A DNA stretch of 64,000 nucleotides from Clostridiales bacterium (GCA_015056255.1 SVGP01000018.1:1-64000), one strand, 5' to 3'; shown: positions 1 through 8,514, counted from the first letter of the stretch. Notes: generated by a model from the sequence alone, not told the origin. Translations and numbers: made by a program.

Positions 1-331
1 CTTTCTTCCCATGCCATACCCTTGGTTCCTTTCTCTTTTGGTTTGGCTTGAGTATATCAAAACTGTAAACCATGTCCTTGCACAATCTGTAAACTATGTT
101 ACTACACTATACAGCTTGCTCCCGCCGGTTTCGCGGCTGAATCTGTCGGCAGATGCAAAAATCAGAGAGAATTTGGGGTTTTACGCATCCCTCTCCGTTT
201 CCATGGAGCTTTATCGGGCGGCGGGAGCAAGCCCCCGCCCTACAATGGATGCGGTTGCCTTTTGGCTGAGCGCTTTCTTCGGGTTCTTCCTTCCTCCGGG
301 AGGGAGGAAGAAGTGCCGATTCGGCCTGCGC
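1..331. other. Non-coding stretch downstream of the DEAD-box helicase
   Basis: No convincing gene. It holds a 14-nt perfect inverted repeat (114-127 with 219-232), a palindromic GC-rich motif at 216-246 that ends in CCCGCCCTACA like the GTAGGGGCG repeat family, and a near-palindrome CTTCCT..AGGAAG at about 285-308. The last could form the 3' end hairpin of the helicase transcript, but no U-tract follows it. Confidence 0.5.
114..232. repeat. 14-nt inverted repeat enclosing about 90 bp
   Basis: GCTTGCTCCCGCCG at 114-127 is the exact reverse complement of 219-232. The right arm runs on into a second small palindrome (GGGCGGCGGGAGCAAGCCCC) and then CCGCCCTACAATGG, close to one end of the repeats at 20450, 24851 and 45350. 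It may be a degraded member of that family. Confidence 0.5.
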
Positions 332-2077
332 TCAATCTTCCTTCTTCGGCTTGTTTTCGCGTCTTCTCACTTCGCCGCTGCCTTTTCCGCTGGGGCGGTT
401 GTCGAAGCGCTTGCGGTAGGGCTTATCAAAGGGCTTGTCGTCAAAATTCCTCTGATCCCTCGGGCCTTTCCATTTGCCGGTGTAGGCGGGAGTCTGACCG
501 TTCATGGCCTCTCTGCCCTTGCGGGGACGGGAAGATTCCTGATTTTCGGCGTCTTTCCTAAACTCCCTGCGGCCTTCCGCATTTTCGTTTCTTCTTTCGA
601 AGCGGTTTTCAAAGCGGTCGCGCTTTTCGAATTTTCCGTCTCTGCGGCCTTTTTCAAAGCGGTCTCCCTCGCGGCGGGCGGGGAAACGGCCTGCCGGACG
701 GCTGTCGCGGTTGAAAGCGGGGCGCTGGGGGACGGGCTTGGGCTGGGGCTTGGGCGGCTCGGGGATGCGGATGTCGAGGGCGGGGTTGATCTTTTCGCCC
801 ACAGCTTCCTCGAGCATGGTAATGAGCGCCGCAACGGCCTTGTCCGGCTCCATGATTTCGATCAGCTTTTTCGCGGTTTCAAGGGTGGTTTCGGCGATTT
901 CGCCCGCGCCCTTTTCCTGTGCGCGCTCGATTAAACGCTCCTCCTCGGCCTTTTTGATGTCCTCGCCCGACGGCGGCTGCTCGCAGAGGATGGTGGCCTT
1001 GGTGATTTTTCTGTATTCCCACATGCGAGCGGTTTCGCGGCCCACGACGAAGGTATAGGCGCGGCCTTCGCGGCCGGCGCGGCCCGTTCTGCCCACGCGG
1101 TGCACGTAGTATTCAACGTCCAAGGGGATATCGTAATTGAAAACGGCTTCGACATTGTCGATATCAAGGCCGCGCGCGGCGACGTCGGTAGCGACGAGAA
1201 TGGACACCATGCCGTTTTTAAAGCGGGCCATGATCGCGTCGCGCTCGATCTGGCGCATGTCGCCGTGAAGACCGGCGGCGGAAAATCCGCGCGACTGAAG
1301 GGACGTGACCACTTCTTCAACGCCCAGCTTCGTGTTCATGAAAACAAGGGCGCGGGTAATGCCGTCGCGAACGAGAATGCGGCTCAAAAGCTCCGGCTTA
1401 TGGAACGAGCGCACGGGAATATAGCTCTGGCGCACTTTTTCGACGGTCAGGTTTTTGCTTTCCACGCGCAAAAATTCCGGCTCTTTCAGATATTTTTTCG
1501 AAAGCGCCATGATGGGCAGCGGCATGGTGGCGGAGAAAAGCGCGGTCTGGCGGTTTTCGTTGGCCTTGGACAAAATGGCCTCGATGTCGTCGCGAAAACC
1601 CATGTCGAGCATCTCGTCGGCTTCGTCAAGGACGGCCAGTTTGACGTTTGAAAGATCCAGCGTGCCTCTGTTCATATGGTCCATGATTCTACCCGGTGTT
1701 CCGACAACAATCTGAACGCCCATGGAAAGCGCGCGAAGCTGGCGCTCGATGGGCTGGCCGCCGTAAACGGCGAGCGCGCGCAGATACGGGCGGTATTTTG
1801 CAATTTTCTGGATTTCGCCCGCCGTCTGAACGGCAAGCTCGCGCGTGGGGCAGACGACGATCGCCTGAACGGAGCGGTCGGCGGCGTCCACTTTTTCAAC
1901 CATGGGAATGCCGAAGGCCGCGGTTTTGCCCGTTCCGGTCTGCGCCTGACCGATCACGTCTTTTCCCTCGAGCATAGGGGGGATGGCCAGGGCCTGAATG
2001 GGCGTGGGAGAAGCAAAGCCCATGTCGCTTACGGCGTTTAAAATATCGCTTGATACGTTAAAATCAAAGTTTTCCAA
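332..2077 (-). CDS. DEAD-box ATP-dependent RNA helicase (CshA/DeaD type)
   Basis: A cytoplasmic ATP-dependent RNA helicase, probably acting in ribosome assembly, cold adaptation and mRNA turnover. All core motifs are visible: the Q motif (PTPIQ, about residue 25), AQTGTGKT, PTRELA, TPGR, DEAD, SAT, ATDVAARGLDI and HRVGRTGRAG (about 330). Residues from about 450 form a low-complexity tail rich in Arg, Phe, Glu, Lys and Pro, with repeated RFE/RRE units, as in the RNA-binding tails of CshA-like proteins. At 581 aa it is longer than typical CshA because of this tail. The reading frame begins with TTG at 2077, about 11 nt after GGAG; the only upstream ATG is out of frame. It appears monocistronic. 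The family is certain; the specific orthologue is not. Confidence 0.95.
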   Translation of the reverse strand: MENFDFNVSSDILNAVSDMGFASPTPIQALAIPPMLEGKDVIGQAQTGTGKTAAFGIPMVEKVDAADRSVQAIVVCPTRELAVQTAGEIQKIAKYRPYLRALAVYGGQPIERQLRALSMGVQIVVGTPGRIMDHMNRGTLDLSNVKLAVLDEADEMLDMGFRDDIEAILSKANENRQTALFSATMPLPIMALSKKYLKEPEFLRVESKNLTVEKVRQSYIPVRSFHKPELLSRILVRDGITRALVFMNTKLGVEEVVTSLQSRGFSAAGLHGDMRQIERDAIMARFKNGMVSILVATDVAARGLDIDNVEAVFNYDIPLDVEYYVHRVGRTGRAGREGRAYTFVVGRETARMWEYRKITKATILCEQPPSGEDIKKAEEERLIERAQEKGAGEIAETTLETAKKLIEIMEPDKAVAALITMLEEAVGEKINPALDIRIPEPPKPQPKPVPQRPAFNRDSRPAGRFPARREGDRFEKGRRDGKFEKRDRFENRFERRNENAEGRREFRKDAENQESSRPRKGREAMNGQTPAYTGKWKGPRDQRNFDDKPFDKPYRKRFDNRPSGKGSGEVRRRENKPKKED

Positions 2078-2168
2078 ATTCCATTCGTCTCCAATTTAAG
2101 ATTTCCTATAGATTAGCACAAAACTATGCCCTTCGGCATCATAACGGCATGAAAATTGAGTGAATTCT

Positions 2169-3092
2169 TTATTCAAAGAGGCCGCCGGAGAGATAACGCG
2201 TGCCGCTGTCGGGCAAAACGCACACAACCGGAAGGCCATCGTTTCTTTCTTTTGCAATGCGGCTTGCCGCAAAAAACGCCGCGCCCGAAGTGATGCCCGC
2301 CAAAATGCCCTCGGATTTGGCGAGAACGCGCATGGTTTCAAACGCATCCTCGTCCTTTACGGGCAAAATGCGGTCGATGAGCGCTTGATCCAGAATCTCC
2401 GGCACAAAGTTTGCGCCGATACCCTGAAGGCCGTGGGGGCCGGATACGCCCTTGGTTAAAAGCGGTGATGAAAAGGGTTCAACGCCGATAATCTCTATGT
2501 CGGGATTTTTTTCTTTCAGATATCTTGCGCATCCCGTGATCGTTCCGCCGGTTCCGATACCGCACACGAGCGCGCCGATTCTGCCTTCAAAATCGCGATA
2601 GATTTCGGGCCCTGTGGTTTCGTAGTGCGCAAGCGCGTTTGCGGGGTTTTCAAACTGGCCTGCAATGATTGCGCCGGGCGTACTTTCCTTAATTTCATTG
2701 GCTTTGTCGATTGCGCCCTTCATACCGAGCCTGCCTTCGGTCAGGACGACGTTTGCACCGTAGGCGGCGATCAGCTGAATACGCTCCCTGCTCATGGTGT
2801 CCGGCATGACGACGACGACCTTGTAGCCCTTGATCGCGCCGATGGCGGCAAGGCCGATTCCGGTGTTGCCGCTTGTGGGCTCGATGATCGTGCCGCCGGG
2901 GGGGAGAAGGCTGCGCGCTTCGTAGTCCTGTATCATGGAAAGAGCCGCTCGATCCTTTGCGCTTAAGGTGGGATTCATCATTTCAAGCTTTGCATAGAGC
3001 GTATCGGGCGCGCCTAAGATTTTTGCGGCGCGGGAAGCATGTAAAACGGGCGTATTTCCGATCAGCTTCTGGGCGGATGAAACGATGGACAT
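2169..3092 (-). CDS. cysK: Cysteine synthase A (O-acetylserine sulfhydrylase)
   Basis: A PLP enzyme making L-cysteine from O-acetyl-L-serine and sulfide in the cytosol. At 307 aa it has the normal CysK length. The PLP lysine lies in NPTLSAKDRAA (about residue 46); most CysK have S(V/I)KDR there. The substrate loop PTSGNTGIGLA and the phosphate-binding GTGGTITG are present. The start at 3092 follows a strong TAAGGAGGG ribosome site. No CysE or cysteine-responsive T-box is seen upstream; rpsT lies behind it on the same strand with a 91-nt gap. CysM or cystathionine beta-synthase would be alternatives, but the motifs favour CysK. Confidence 0.93.
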   Translation of the reverse strand: MSIVSSAQKLIGNTPVLHASRAAKILGAPDTLYAKLEMMNPTLSAKDRAALSMIQDYEARSLLPPGGTIIEPTSGNTGIGLAAIGAIKGYKVVVVMPDTMSRERIQLIAAYGANVVLTEGRLGMKGAIDKANEIKESTPGAIIAGQFENPANALAHYETTGPEIYRDFEGRIGALVCGIGTGGTITGCARYLKEKNPDIEIIGVEPFSSPLLTKGVSGPHGLQGIGANFVPEILDQALIDRILPVKDEDAFETMRVLAKSEGILAGITSGAAFFAASRIAKERNDGLPVVCVLPDSGTRYLSGGLFE

Positions 3093-3132
3093 GAAAAATC
3101 CCTCCTTAAAAACTTTCCTTTATAACGCATTT

Positions 3133-3160
3133 AGGGATCGCGGATAATCCACGATCCCTT
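3133..3160 (-). terminator. Hairpin after rpsT, possible terminator
   Basis: AGGGATCG and CGATCCCT flank GGATAATCC, giving an extended stem with a small loop just downstream of rpsT. The U-tract on the minus strand is weak, so it may instead be a processing or attenuation hairpin between rpsT and cysK. Confidence 0.35.
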
Positions 3161-3183
3161 TATATGCGGCACAAACAGCCTGA

Positions 3184-3447
3184 TTACGCCTGAGCCTGCT
3201 TCGCGAGACGCTTAGCAAGACGAGCCTTTTTGCGGTTAGCAGCGTTCTTATGAATAACGCCCTTAGAGGCAGCCTTATCCACCGCGCCCTGCGTCGCGCT
3301 CAGAACGGCAGCATCGCAAGTGCCCGCGGCGATAGCGTTTTCAAACTTTTTGATGCTGGTCCTCATGGCGGACTTGATCATACGGTTGCGCAGATTCTTC
3401 TTCTCAGAAACCTTTACGCGCTTAATGGCGGACTTGATATTCGGCAA
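3184..3447 (-). CDS. rpsT: 30S ribosomal protein S20
   Basis: An 87-aa basic protein that binds 16S rRNA early in 30S assembly. It begins [18 protein letters not shown] and has the usual Lys/Arg/Ala-rich helical sequence, ending with clustered Lys and Ala. The best start is TTG at 3447, preceded by AGGGGGTGAAC; the in-frame ATGs further upstream lie inside the leader and have no ribosome site. Initiation at a rare codon is common for rpsT in bacteria and can serve autoregulation. A promoter is visible immediately upstream. Usual S20 neighbours such as holA or gpr are not present. Confidence 0.95.
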   Translation of the reverse strand: MPNIKSAIKRVKVSEKKNLRNRMIKSAMRTSIKKFENAIAAGTCDAAVLSATQGAVDKAASKGVIHKNAANRKKARLAKRLAKQAQA

Positions 3448-3482
3448 AGTGTTCACCCCCTGTGTCAAAATCAGCATCAATT

Positions 3483-3511
3483 ATTATACACCCAGTGTCA
3501 AGCTTTTGCAA
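3483..3511 (-). promoter_or_regulatory. Sigma-A-type promoter for rpsT
   Basis: On the minus strand the -35 TTGCAA (3506-3511) and -10 TATAAT (3483-3488) are separated by exactly 17 nt, 36 nt or more upstream of the TTG start codon. Confidence 0.55.
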
Positions 3512-3784
3512 TGCTAAAAGGGGTGCATTGAGGGTTAATTTCTTGCTTTTTTCGAAAAGAATGCGTAATAATTGATGACAAATGCAAATAATCCTTAAAA
3601 CACGCGCAAAAAGAGGGTTGTTTTGAGCGCGTTTTGAGACTTTGCTCAGGTATTATACCATATAAAAACAAAAATGTACAGACCAGTGACAACCAATATT
3701 TCTTCTTAAGAACAGCCTGGTTCCCTGCGCGTTTGTATTGCTTTTTTTTATGTTTTGGTGTAATATGAAAACTGGTGATGTATA
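3512..3784. other. Divergent AT-rich intergenic region
   Basis: The region between rpsT and the HAD phosphatase gene is AT-rich and carries no protein-like reading frame. It should hold the promoter of the rightward HAD-hprK-ROK operon. Possible -10 elements (TATTATACC, TGTAATAT) are visible, but none has a clean -35 partner. Confidence 0.4.
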
Positions 3785-4609
3785 ATGAAGAAAATCCGTT
3801 TAATCGCCGTCGATATGGACGGCACACTCTTAAATCACGAAGGAAAACTGACCGAGCGCACCATCAAGGCTGCGAAAGCCGCGATGGAAAAGGGCGCAAA
3901 ATTCGTCTTATCCTCGGGCCGCATGCCGGGCGCGCTTCGTGCGTTTGCCAAAGAAATCGGCGTAAACGCCCCCTGCGTATGCTTTAACGGCGGCGCGGCG
4001 GTGGACGTATTTACGGACGAGATATTTTATCAGACGCCTGTTCCGATTGAACTGGCCAAAGACATAGCCAAGACCGCAGAAAGCATGGGCCTTTACATCC
4101 ATGCATTCATAAACGGCGGCTACATTGCTCCCGTTTACAACGAAAAAACCGCGCAGTATGAAAAGCTGACCACCGTCAAAGCTACGGTCGTAAACGGAAA
4201 GGTTTCTGAAAATATGACCGAAGCGCCGATGAAGGTTCTGGTTCTGGATACGCCCGAGGGCGTTGAGAAGGTGCTTCCCATCCTTCAGGAGAAATTCAAT
4301 GGCCGCGCGTCCATTATGAGAAGCCAGAAGCACCTGATCGAATGCGTGGACAAAAATACGTCCAAGGCCGGCGCGCTTGAGCACTTAATCGGCGTACTGG
4401 GCATCGACAGGGAAGAAACCCTCGCCTTCGGCGACGGGCAGAACGACCTTGAAATGCTCAAGTGGGCAAACGAAAGCTACGTCATGGACAATGCGTCGGA
4501 CGCGGTCAAAAACGCATGCGAACGGTTTAAAATCGCGCCCTCCAACCGGGAAGACGGCGTTGCGCAGGTCATTGAACAGCTGATCAAAGAAGGCAGAATC
4601 GGAGAATAA
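3785..4609 (+). CDS. Cof-type HAD-IIB family phosphatase
   Basis: A sugar- or nucleotide-phosphate phosphatase of the HAD superfamily, Cof/YbiV subgroup. Motif I is VDMDGTLLN at the N-terminus (residues 8-16) and motif IV is FGDGQNDLEML (about 218-228). A C2-type cap occupies the middle, and the conserved Lys is in KNTSKAGAL. The 274-aa length is normal for the family. The start is ATG 3785 after GGTGAT. It is the first gene of an operon with hprK (3-nt gap) and a ROK kinase, so a role in sugar-phosphate homeostasis is plausible, but the substrate cannot be read from sequence. Confidence 0.9.
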   Translation: MKKIRLIAVDMDGTLLNHEGKLTERTIKAAKAAMEKGAKFVLSSGRMPGALRAFAKEIGVNAPCVCFNGGAAVDVFTDEIFYQTPVPIELAKDIAKTAESMGLYIHAFINGGYIAPVYNEKTAQYEKLTTVKATVVNGKVSENMTEAPMKVLVLDTPEGVEKVLPILQEKFNGRASIMRSQKHLIECVDKNTSKAGALEHLIGVLGIDREETLAFGDGQNDLEMLKWANESYVMDNASDAVKNACERFKIAPSNREDGVAQVIEQLIKEGRIGE

Positions 4610-4612
4610 ACT

Positions 4613-5551
4613 ATGATTTCCGAAAAGAAACTCATAAAAGCGATGAATTTTGAGGTCATCGTGCCCTCGGCGGACGGGACGCTTCCCATCAGCGAGGCGG
4701 ACGTAAACCGCCCGGGTCTTCAGCTGACCGGATTTTGGGACTATTTCGCCTTTGAGCGTCCCCAGCTTTTCGGAAAGGTCGAAATGGCGTATCTGGAAAC
4801 GTTGGATGAGGAAACGCTCAGGGCGCGCCTTAACACCTATTTCGGCTTCAAGCTGCCCTGTATCATCGTCTGCCGTTCGATGGAGATTCCAAAGGCCATG
4901 CTGGAATGCGCGCGCATCCGTCATATTCCGATTTACCGCACGAAGGAAAACACGGTAAAGCTGGAAATGATGTTAATCAACTACTTAAACAGCGAGCTTG
5001 CGCCCCACAAAACCATGCACGGCGTGCTGGTGGACGTGTACGGCGTAGGGCTTCTGATCACGGGCAACAGCGGCGTCGGCAAAAGCGAAGCGGCGCTGGA
5101 GCTTGTAAAACGCGGACACAGACTGGTCGCGGACGACGCGGTCGACATCTGCCGCGTAAACGATACGCGTCTGGTCGGCCGCGCGCCCGAGCGCACGAGG
5201 CATTTTATGGAAATTCGCGGCGTCGGCATTATTGACGTATACACGATGTACGGTGTAGCTTCCGTTATCCGCGAAAAGTCCATCGACATGGAAGTTCACA
5301 TGGAACTTTGGCAGGAGGGCCGAAATTACGAGCGGCTGGGCCTTGACGACTCAACGGCTACAATTCTCGGCGTCAAAATTCCCTCTCTCCTTCTGCCCAT
5401 TCATCCGGGACGAAACATCGCAATCGTACTCGAGGTCGCAGCGAGAAACCTGCGCCTTAAGCAGATGGGCTATTCTGCGGCGGAGGAGCTTGTGCGCCGC
5501 CAGATGGCCGCGTTCAATACGAATTCAAACTCATATGAGGAGGAAAAATAA
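4613..5551 (+). CDS. hprK: HPr kinase/phosphorylase
   Basis: Phosphorylates HPr on Ser46 and reverses this with Pi, setting carbon catabolite repression through CcpA in low-GC Gram-positives. At 312 aa it matches the family. The P-loop GNSGVGKSE (about residues 153-161) follows the HprK N-terminal domain; the acidic LVADDAVDI and the C-terminal LEVAARNLRLKQMG signature are present. The gene sits 3 nt behind the HAD phosphatase and its stop codon directly abuts the ROK kinase start, whose AGGAGG lies inside hprK, so translation is probably coupled. HprK is more often next to lgt, so this sugar-kinase setting is worth noting. Confidence 0.95.
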   Translation: MISEKKLIKAMNFEVIVPSADGTLPISEADVNRPGLQLTGFWDYFAFERPQLFGKVEMAYLETLDEETLRARLNTYFGFKLPCIIVCRSMEIPKAMLECARIRHIPIYRTKENTVKLEMMLINYLNSELAPHKTMHGVLVDVYGVGLLITGNSGVGKSEAALELVKRGHRLVADDAVDICRVNDTRLVGRAPERTRHFMEIRGVGIIDVYTMYGVASVIREKSIDMEVHMELWQEGRNYERLGLDDSTATILGVKIPSLLLPIHPGRNIAIVLEVAARNLRLKQMGYSAAEELVRRQMAAFNTNSNSYEEEK

Positions 5552-6496
5552 ATGGTATACATCGGCATCGATCTGGGCGGAACCAGCGTAAAAGTAGGTC
5601 TGGTAGACGAAAGCGGCAAGATTCTGATCAAGGAATCCTGCCCCACATTAGTTGAGCGCGGCGCGGAGCCCGTCATCAACGACATGGCAAATTTGTCCCT
5701 TAAGGTCGTCGAAAAGGCCGGATATACGCTTGACGACGTAAAGGCCATCGGCATCGGCCTTCCCGGCATTCAGGATCCCAGAACCGGCAGAGTGCCTTTC
5801 TGCACAAACCTTCACTGGTTCGACGTGGACGTCGTCGGCATTATGAAAAAGACCATCGACAAGCCCATCTTTATCGGAAACGACGCAACGGTCGCAGGCC
5901 TTGCCGAATCCGTCGCGGGCGTAAGCGCGGGTGTGTCCCATAGCGTATTTTTAACCCTCGGAACCGGCGTCGGCGGCGGCGTTGTCATTGACGGCAAGGT
6001 TTGGTCCGGCGTAAACGGCGTAGGCAGCGAGATCGGCCATATGATTACCGTGCTTGACGGCGAAGAATGCACCTGCGGAAACAAGGGCTGCTGGGAGCGC
6101 TACGCAAGCGCCACCGCCATCATCAGAATGGGAAAAGCTGCGGCAAAGGATCACCCCGAATGCGCTATCTATAAGGAAGTAAACGGCGATCTTGATGCAG
6201 TTACTGCCAAAACCGTTATCGACGCAGCCAAGGCGGGCGACGAAGTTGCAGTCAAGGTGTTTGACAACTACGTCTACCACCTCTGCGCAGGCCTTGTAAA
6301 CATCATCAACTTCATGGACCCCGAGGTCATCGTATTGGGCGGCGGCGTTTCCCACGCCGGAACCTTCCTCCTGGACGCTATCCGCGCCAAGCTCCCCTCC
6401 ATGATCTTCTATAAGACCATGCCCTACGCCAGAATCGAGTTGGCAGTCCTCGGAAACGACGCCGGCATCATCGGAGCCGCGATGCTCGGAAAATAA
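5552..6496 (+). CDS. ROK family glucokinase
   Basis: A cytosolic ATP-dependent hexokinase, most likely glucokinase, that provides glucose-6-phosphate for glycolysis. The N-terminal ATP site GIDLGGTSVKVG, the GIGLPGI segment and the ROK zinc site CTCGNKGCWERYAS (about residues 170-183) are intact. The Glu-Ile-Gly-His of the sugar site is in GSEIGHM. It has 314 aa and no N-terminal HTH, which separates it from ROK repressors such as XylR and NagC. It is last in the HAD-hprK-ROK operon, so glucose phosphorylation and catabolite control are co-expressed. Fructokinase or allose kinase specificity is possible but less likely. Confidence 0.9.
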   Translation: MVYIGIDLGGTSVKVGLVDESGKILIKESCPTLVERGAEPVINDMANLSLKVVEKAGYTLDDVKAIGIGLPGIQDPRTGRVPFCTNLHWFDVDVVGIMKKTIDKPIFIGNDATVAGLAESVAGVSAGVSHSVFLTLGTGVGGGVVIDGKVWSGVNGVGSEIGHMITVLDGEECTCGNKGCWERYASATAIIRMGKAAAKDHPECAIYKEVNGDLDAVTAKTVIDAAKAGDEVAVKVFDNYVYHLCAGLVNIINFMDPEVIVLGGGVSHAGTFLLDAIRAKLPSMIFYKTMPYARIELAVLGNDAGIIGAAMLGK

Positions 6497-6530
6497 ACCG
6501 CTTCTCATACACAAGCGCGTCACCCCTCTT

Positions 6531-6576
6531 GGCTCTCCCTTTGGGAGCGCTGTCACCGAAGGTGACTGAGAGGGCG
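6531..6576. repeat. Palindromic repeat, CTCCC..GTCACCGAAGGTGAC..GAGAGGG type
   Basis: GGCTCTCCCTTTGGGAGCGCTGTCACCGAAGGTGACTGAGAGGG (two parts quoted: CTCCCTTTGGGAG and GTCACCGAAGGTGAC) contains two adjacent small hairpins. The same layout recurs at 8225, 24769, 30087 and 30254, so this is a dispersed REP-like element in a convergent intergenic gap. Confidence 0.6.
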
Positions 6577-6605
6577 ATGCGGTCTTTCCCCATACCAATG
6601 CACAT

Positions 6606-6655
6606 AAAACAGCTGCACGGACAGGAAATTTGTTTTCTGTCCGTGCAGCTGTTTT
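6606..6655. terminator. Bidirectional Rho-independent terminator
   Basis: A perfect 19-nt inverted repeat (AAAACAGCTGCACGGACAG at 6606-6624 with its complement at 6637-6655) has A-runs on one side and T-runs on the other. It lies between convergent transcripts (ROK kinase and recR) and should terminate both. Confidence 0.88.
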
Positions 6656-6674
6656 CTTAAGCCGAAAGGCTTTT

Positions 6675-7271
6675 TTATAATGTGGTTCTGCCCTGAAACG
6701 CCCTTAAAAGCGTCACTTCGTCGGTGTATTCCAGCTCGCCCCCCACCGGAACGCCGTGGGCGATTCTTGTAACCTTAACGCCCATGGGTTTTATGAGGCG
6801 GGAAATGTAAGCCGCGGTGGCCTCGCCCTCAACGTCCGGATTTGTGGCCAGAACAACCTCCGTGATTTCGCCGGATGCCAGGCGCGACATGAGCTCGCGG
6901 ATTCTAATATCATCCGGGCCTACGCCGTCCATGGGCGAGATTACGCCGCCCAGCACGTGATACAGGCCGTCGAATTCGCGCATTCTTTCAAGCGCGTTTA
7001 CGTCTCTCGCGTCGCGCACCACGCACACAATGTCGTGCCTGCGCTTGGGGTCGGCGCAGATGGCGCAGGGATCCACGTCTGTGAAATTTCCGCAGACGGG
7101 GCAATAATGAACCTTTTTTTTGCCGTTGAAAATGCTGACCGCAAGCTCCCTCACCTCGTCCTCCGGCATGGAGACGATGTGAAACGCCAGCCGCTGGGCG
7201 GTTTTTTTGCCTACGCCCGGCAGGCGCGAAAGCTGATTGGTCAGATGCTGAATTGCTTCAACGCCTGCCAT
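6675..7271 (-). CDS. recR: Recombination mediator protein RecR
   Basis: Works with RecO/RecF to load RecA on gapped DNA. In order, the 198-aa protein has a helix-hairpin-helix (LPGVGKKTAQRLAFHI, about 17-32), the C4 zinc finger CPVCGNFTDVDPCAIC (about 57-72), a Toprim domain starting VCVVRDARDV, and the C-terminal Walker-like segment. It lies 20 nt downstream of the YbaB/EbfC gene on the same strand, the classic ybaB-recR arrangement. The usual dnaX upstream of ybaB is missing here; a DUF1294 gene takes its place. Confidence 0.96.
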   Translation of the reverse strand: MAGVEAIQHLTNQLSRLPGVGKKTAQRLAFHIVSMPEDEVRELAVSIFNGKKKVHYCPVCGNFTDVDPCAICADPKRRHDIVCVVRDARDVNALERMREFDGLYHVLGGVISPMDGVGPDDIRIRELMSRLASGEITEVVLATNPDVEGEATAAYISRLIKPMGVKVTRIAHGVPVGGELEYTDEVTLLRAFQGRTTL

Positions 7272-7291
7272 TTTTGCTTACTTCCTTTTGT

Positions 7292-7639
7292 TTAGAACAG
7301 GCCGGGAATGCCGAGGCCGCCGGTCAGTTTACCCATTTCGCGCTCAACGGTTTCATCCGCCTGGCGAATTGCCTCGTTTACAGCTGCGACGATCATATCC
7401 TGAAGAAGCTCAACATCCTCGGGGTCTACGGCTTCGGGCTTGATTTCGAGAGCGACCAGCTGCTTTTTGCCGGTGACCTTCGCCGTAACCATGCCGCCGC
7501 CCGCGCTGGCTTCAAACTCGCGCGCTTCCAGCTCCGCCTGCTTTTCAGTCATCTGCTGCTGAAGCTTCTGCGCCTGACGCGCCAGCTGCTGCATATTTCC
7601 GCCCATACCCATTCCGGGGAATCCGCCGTGCTTTGCCAT
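7292..7639 (-). CDS. YbaB/EbfC family nucleoid-associated protein
   Basis: A small DNA-binding protein that forms dimers with a tweezer shape. The 115-aa product starts [17 protein letters not shown] at ATG 7639 behind TTGGAGG; the in-frame ATG 33 nt further upstream is not supported by a ribosome site. The Gly/Met-rich N-terminus, a Gln-rich helix ([14 protein letters not shown]) and the [16 protein letters not shown] strand are typical. It is cotranscribed with recR. The exact role of this family is not settled. Confidence 0.93.
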   Translation of the reverse strand: MAKHGGFPGMGMGGNMQQLARQAQKLQQQMTEKQAELEAREFEASAGGGMVTAKVTGKKQLVALEIKPEAVDPEDVELLQDMIVAAVNEAIRQADETVEREMGKLTGGLGIPGLF

Positions 7640-7715
7640 AAAAATAAACCTCCAAATACTATCAAATTGCATCTATTATACACGATTCACGTGAAAACGT
7701 AAAGGGAAAACCACG

Positions 7716-7979
7716 TTACACAATCAAAAAAACAAACGCCAAGGCCTGCAAAACCAGAAAGATCGGAACAGAGACAGTAAATTTCGCCTTCAGCGTCTTG
7801 TGCCTGAGCGTGAACATCGCAGCCATCGCCCCCGGCGCACCCATGAAAAGCGATAAAAGAAGAAGCGTCTTTTCTTTAACGCGCCACTTGCCGCGCTTAG
7901 CCCGAAGCTTGTCGCAAGCATAAACAACAAAAGTGACAGTGCTCATGATTGTCCAGACGATTAAAAATGCGTACTGCAT
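7716..7979 (-). CDS. DUF1294 family small membrane protein
   Basis: An 87-aa protein with two or three hydrophobic stretches and the DUF1294 core: YACDKLRAKRGKWRVKEKTLL followed by GAPGAMAAMFTLRHKT (the first quoted to its first 20 residues or so). The start at ATG 7979 follows AAGGAGGG. Function is unknown for the family. The gene is monocistronic or loosely linked to ybaB-recR (76-nt gap). Confidence 0.8.
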   Translation of the reverse strand: MQYAFLIVWTIMSTVTFVVYACDKLRAKRGKWRVKEKTLLLLSLFMGAPGAMAAMFTLRHKTLKAKFTVSVPIFLVLQALAFVFLIV

Positions 7980-8224
7980 ATAAAGCCCTCCTTGGGTAAA
8001 CATTTCTGATTAAATAGCGTGCCCCTTAAGAAAATGACTCGGCAAATGTTGCGCTTGCCGGTTGTTGTCGAATTGCGCACTACTGCATTTTCCTTCCTCC
8101 GAGACGGAAGAAAAACGCATGCATCTATTACAGGATTTTCTGAAAAGATACATCCGACATCGGCATTTATTTGTAAACCAAGTGCTCGAAAAAACATCTC
8201 ATTTCTCAAACTTTTGCGCCCGCG

Positions 8225-8275
8225 GGCTCCCTCAGACGGCTTCGCCGCCAGCTCCCTCCCGGAGGGAGCCTTTTG
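8225..8275. repeat. REP-like palindromic element
   Basis: CTCCCTCAGACGGCTTCGCC then GCCAGCTCCCTCCCGGAGGG: two hairpins in the reverse orientation of the element at 30087. Confidence 0.6.
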
Positions 8276-8340
8276 GGTATGTGCATTGGCGAAGTTTTTT
8301 GCTGAATCAGGCGACGGTTCCCGGATTCATGCAGCAATGT

Positions 8341-8385
8341 GATAGACAATTTGGGCGGATCATGATATATTTATGGTGTAAAATA
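8341..8385 (+). repeat. Shared intergenic block, copy 1 (partial)
   Basis: GATAGACAATTTGGGCGG followed by ATATATTTATGGTGTAA matches 9406-9445 and 10757-10797 closely. Copies 2 and 3 are much longer; only this core is kept here. The ATATTTATGGTGTAA part has the look of a promoter -10 region. Confidence 0.55.
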
Positions 8386-8514
8386 AGCCGGATTCATCAA
8401 CAATCCCTACAGGGCGGATCGCAGATTTTGGAGAGAATGATGGTAAAGTGGAAATCTAAGGAACCATTCTCTTGATTTCACGTGATTTTCAGATAACACT
8501 CACAGGAGGATCGC

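Larger units (their letters stand above)
7980..8514. other. Long gap at the left edge of the accessory island
   Basis: No credible gene. It contains a REP-like palindrome (8225-8275), an imperfect hairpin GAATC..GATTC around the phrase GGCGACGGTTCCC (about 8305-8330), and a block at 8341-8385 (TTGGGCGG..TATATTTATGGTGTAA) that recurs upstream of the next two genes. The latter may carry a promoter for the gene at 8515. Confidence 0.5.

Noticed and set aside
11-934. A 307-codon open frame on the plus strand at the left edge
   Set aside because: It lies antisense to the helicase's basic tail, has repetitive Gly/Phe/Leu composition from that complement, and has no ribosome site. It is a shadow of the GC-rich minus-strand gene.
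1100-1651. Plus-strand frame of 183 codons within the helicase gene
   Set aside because: It is the reverse complement of the conserved helicase motifs; nothing supports overlap coding.
8019-8475. Two plus-strand frames in the gap before the CxxC protein
   Set aside because: They read through palindromic repeats and change frame across them; no RBS and no protein-like composition.
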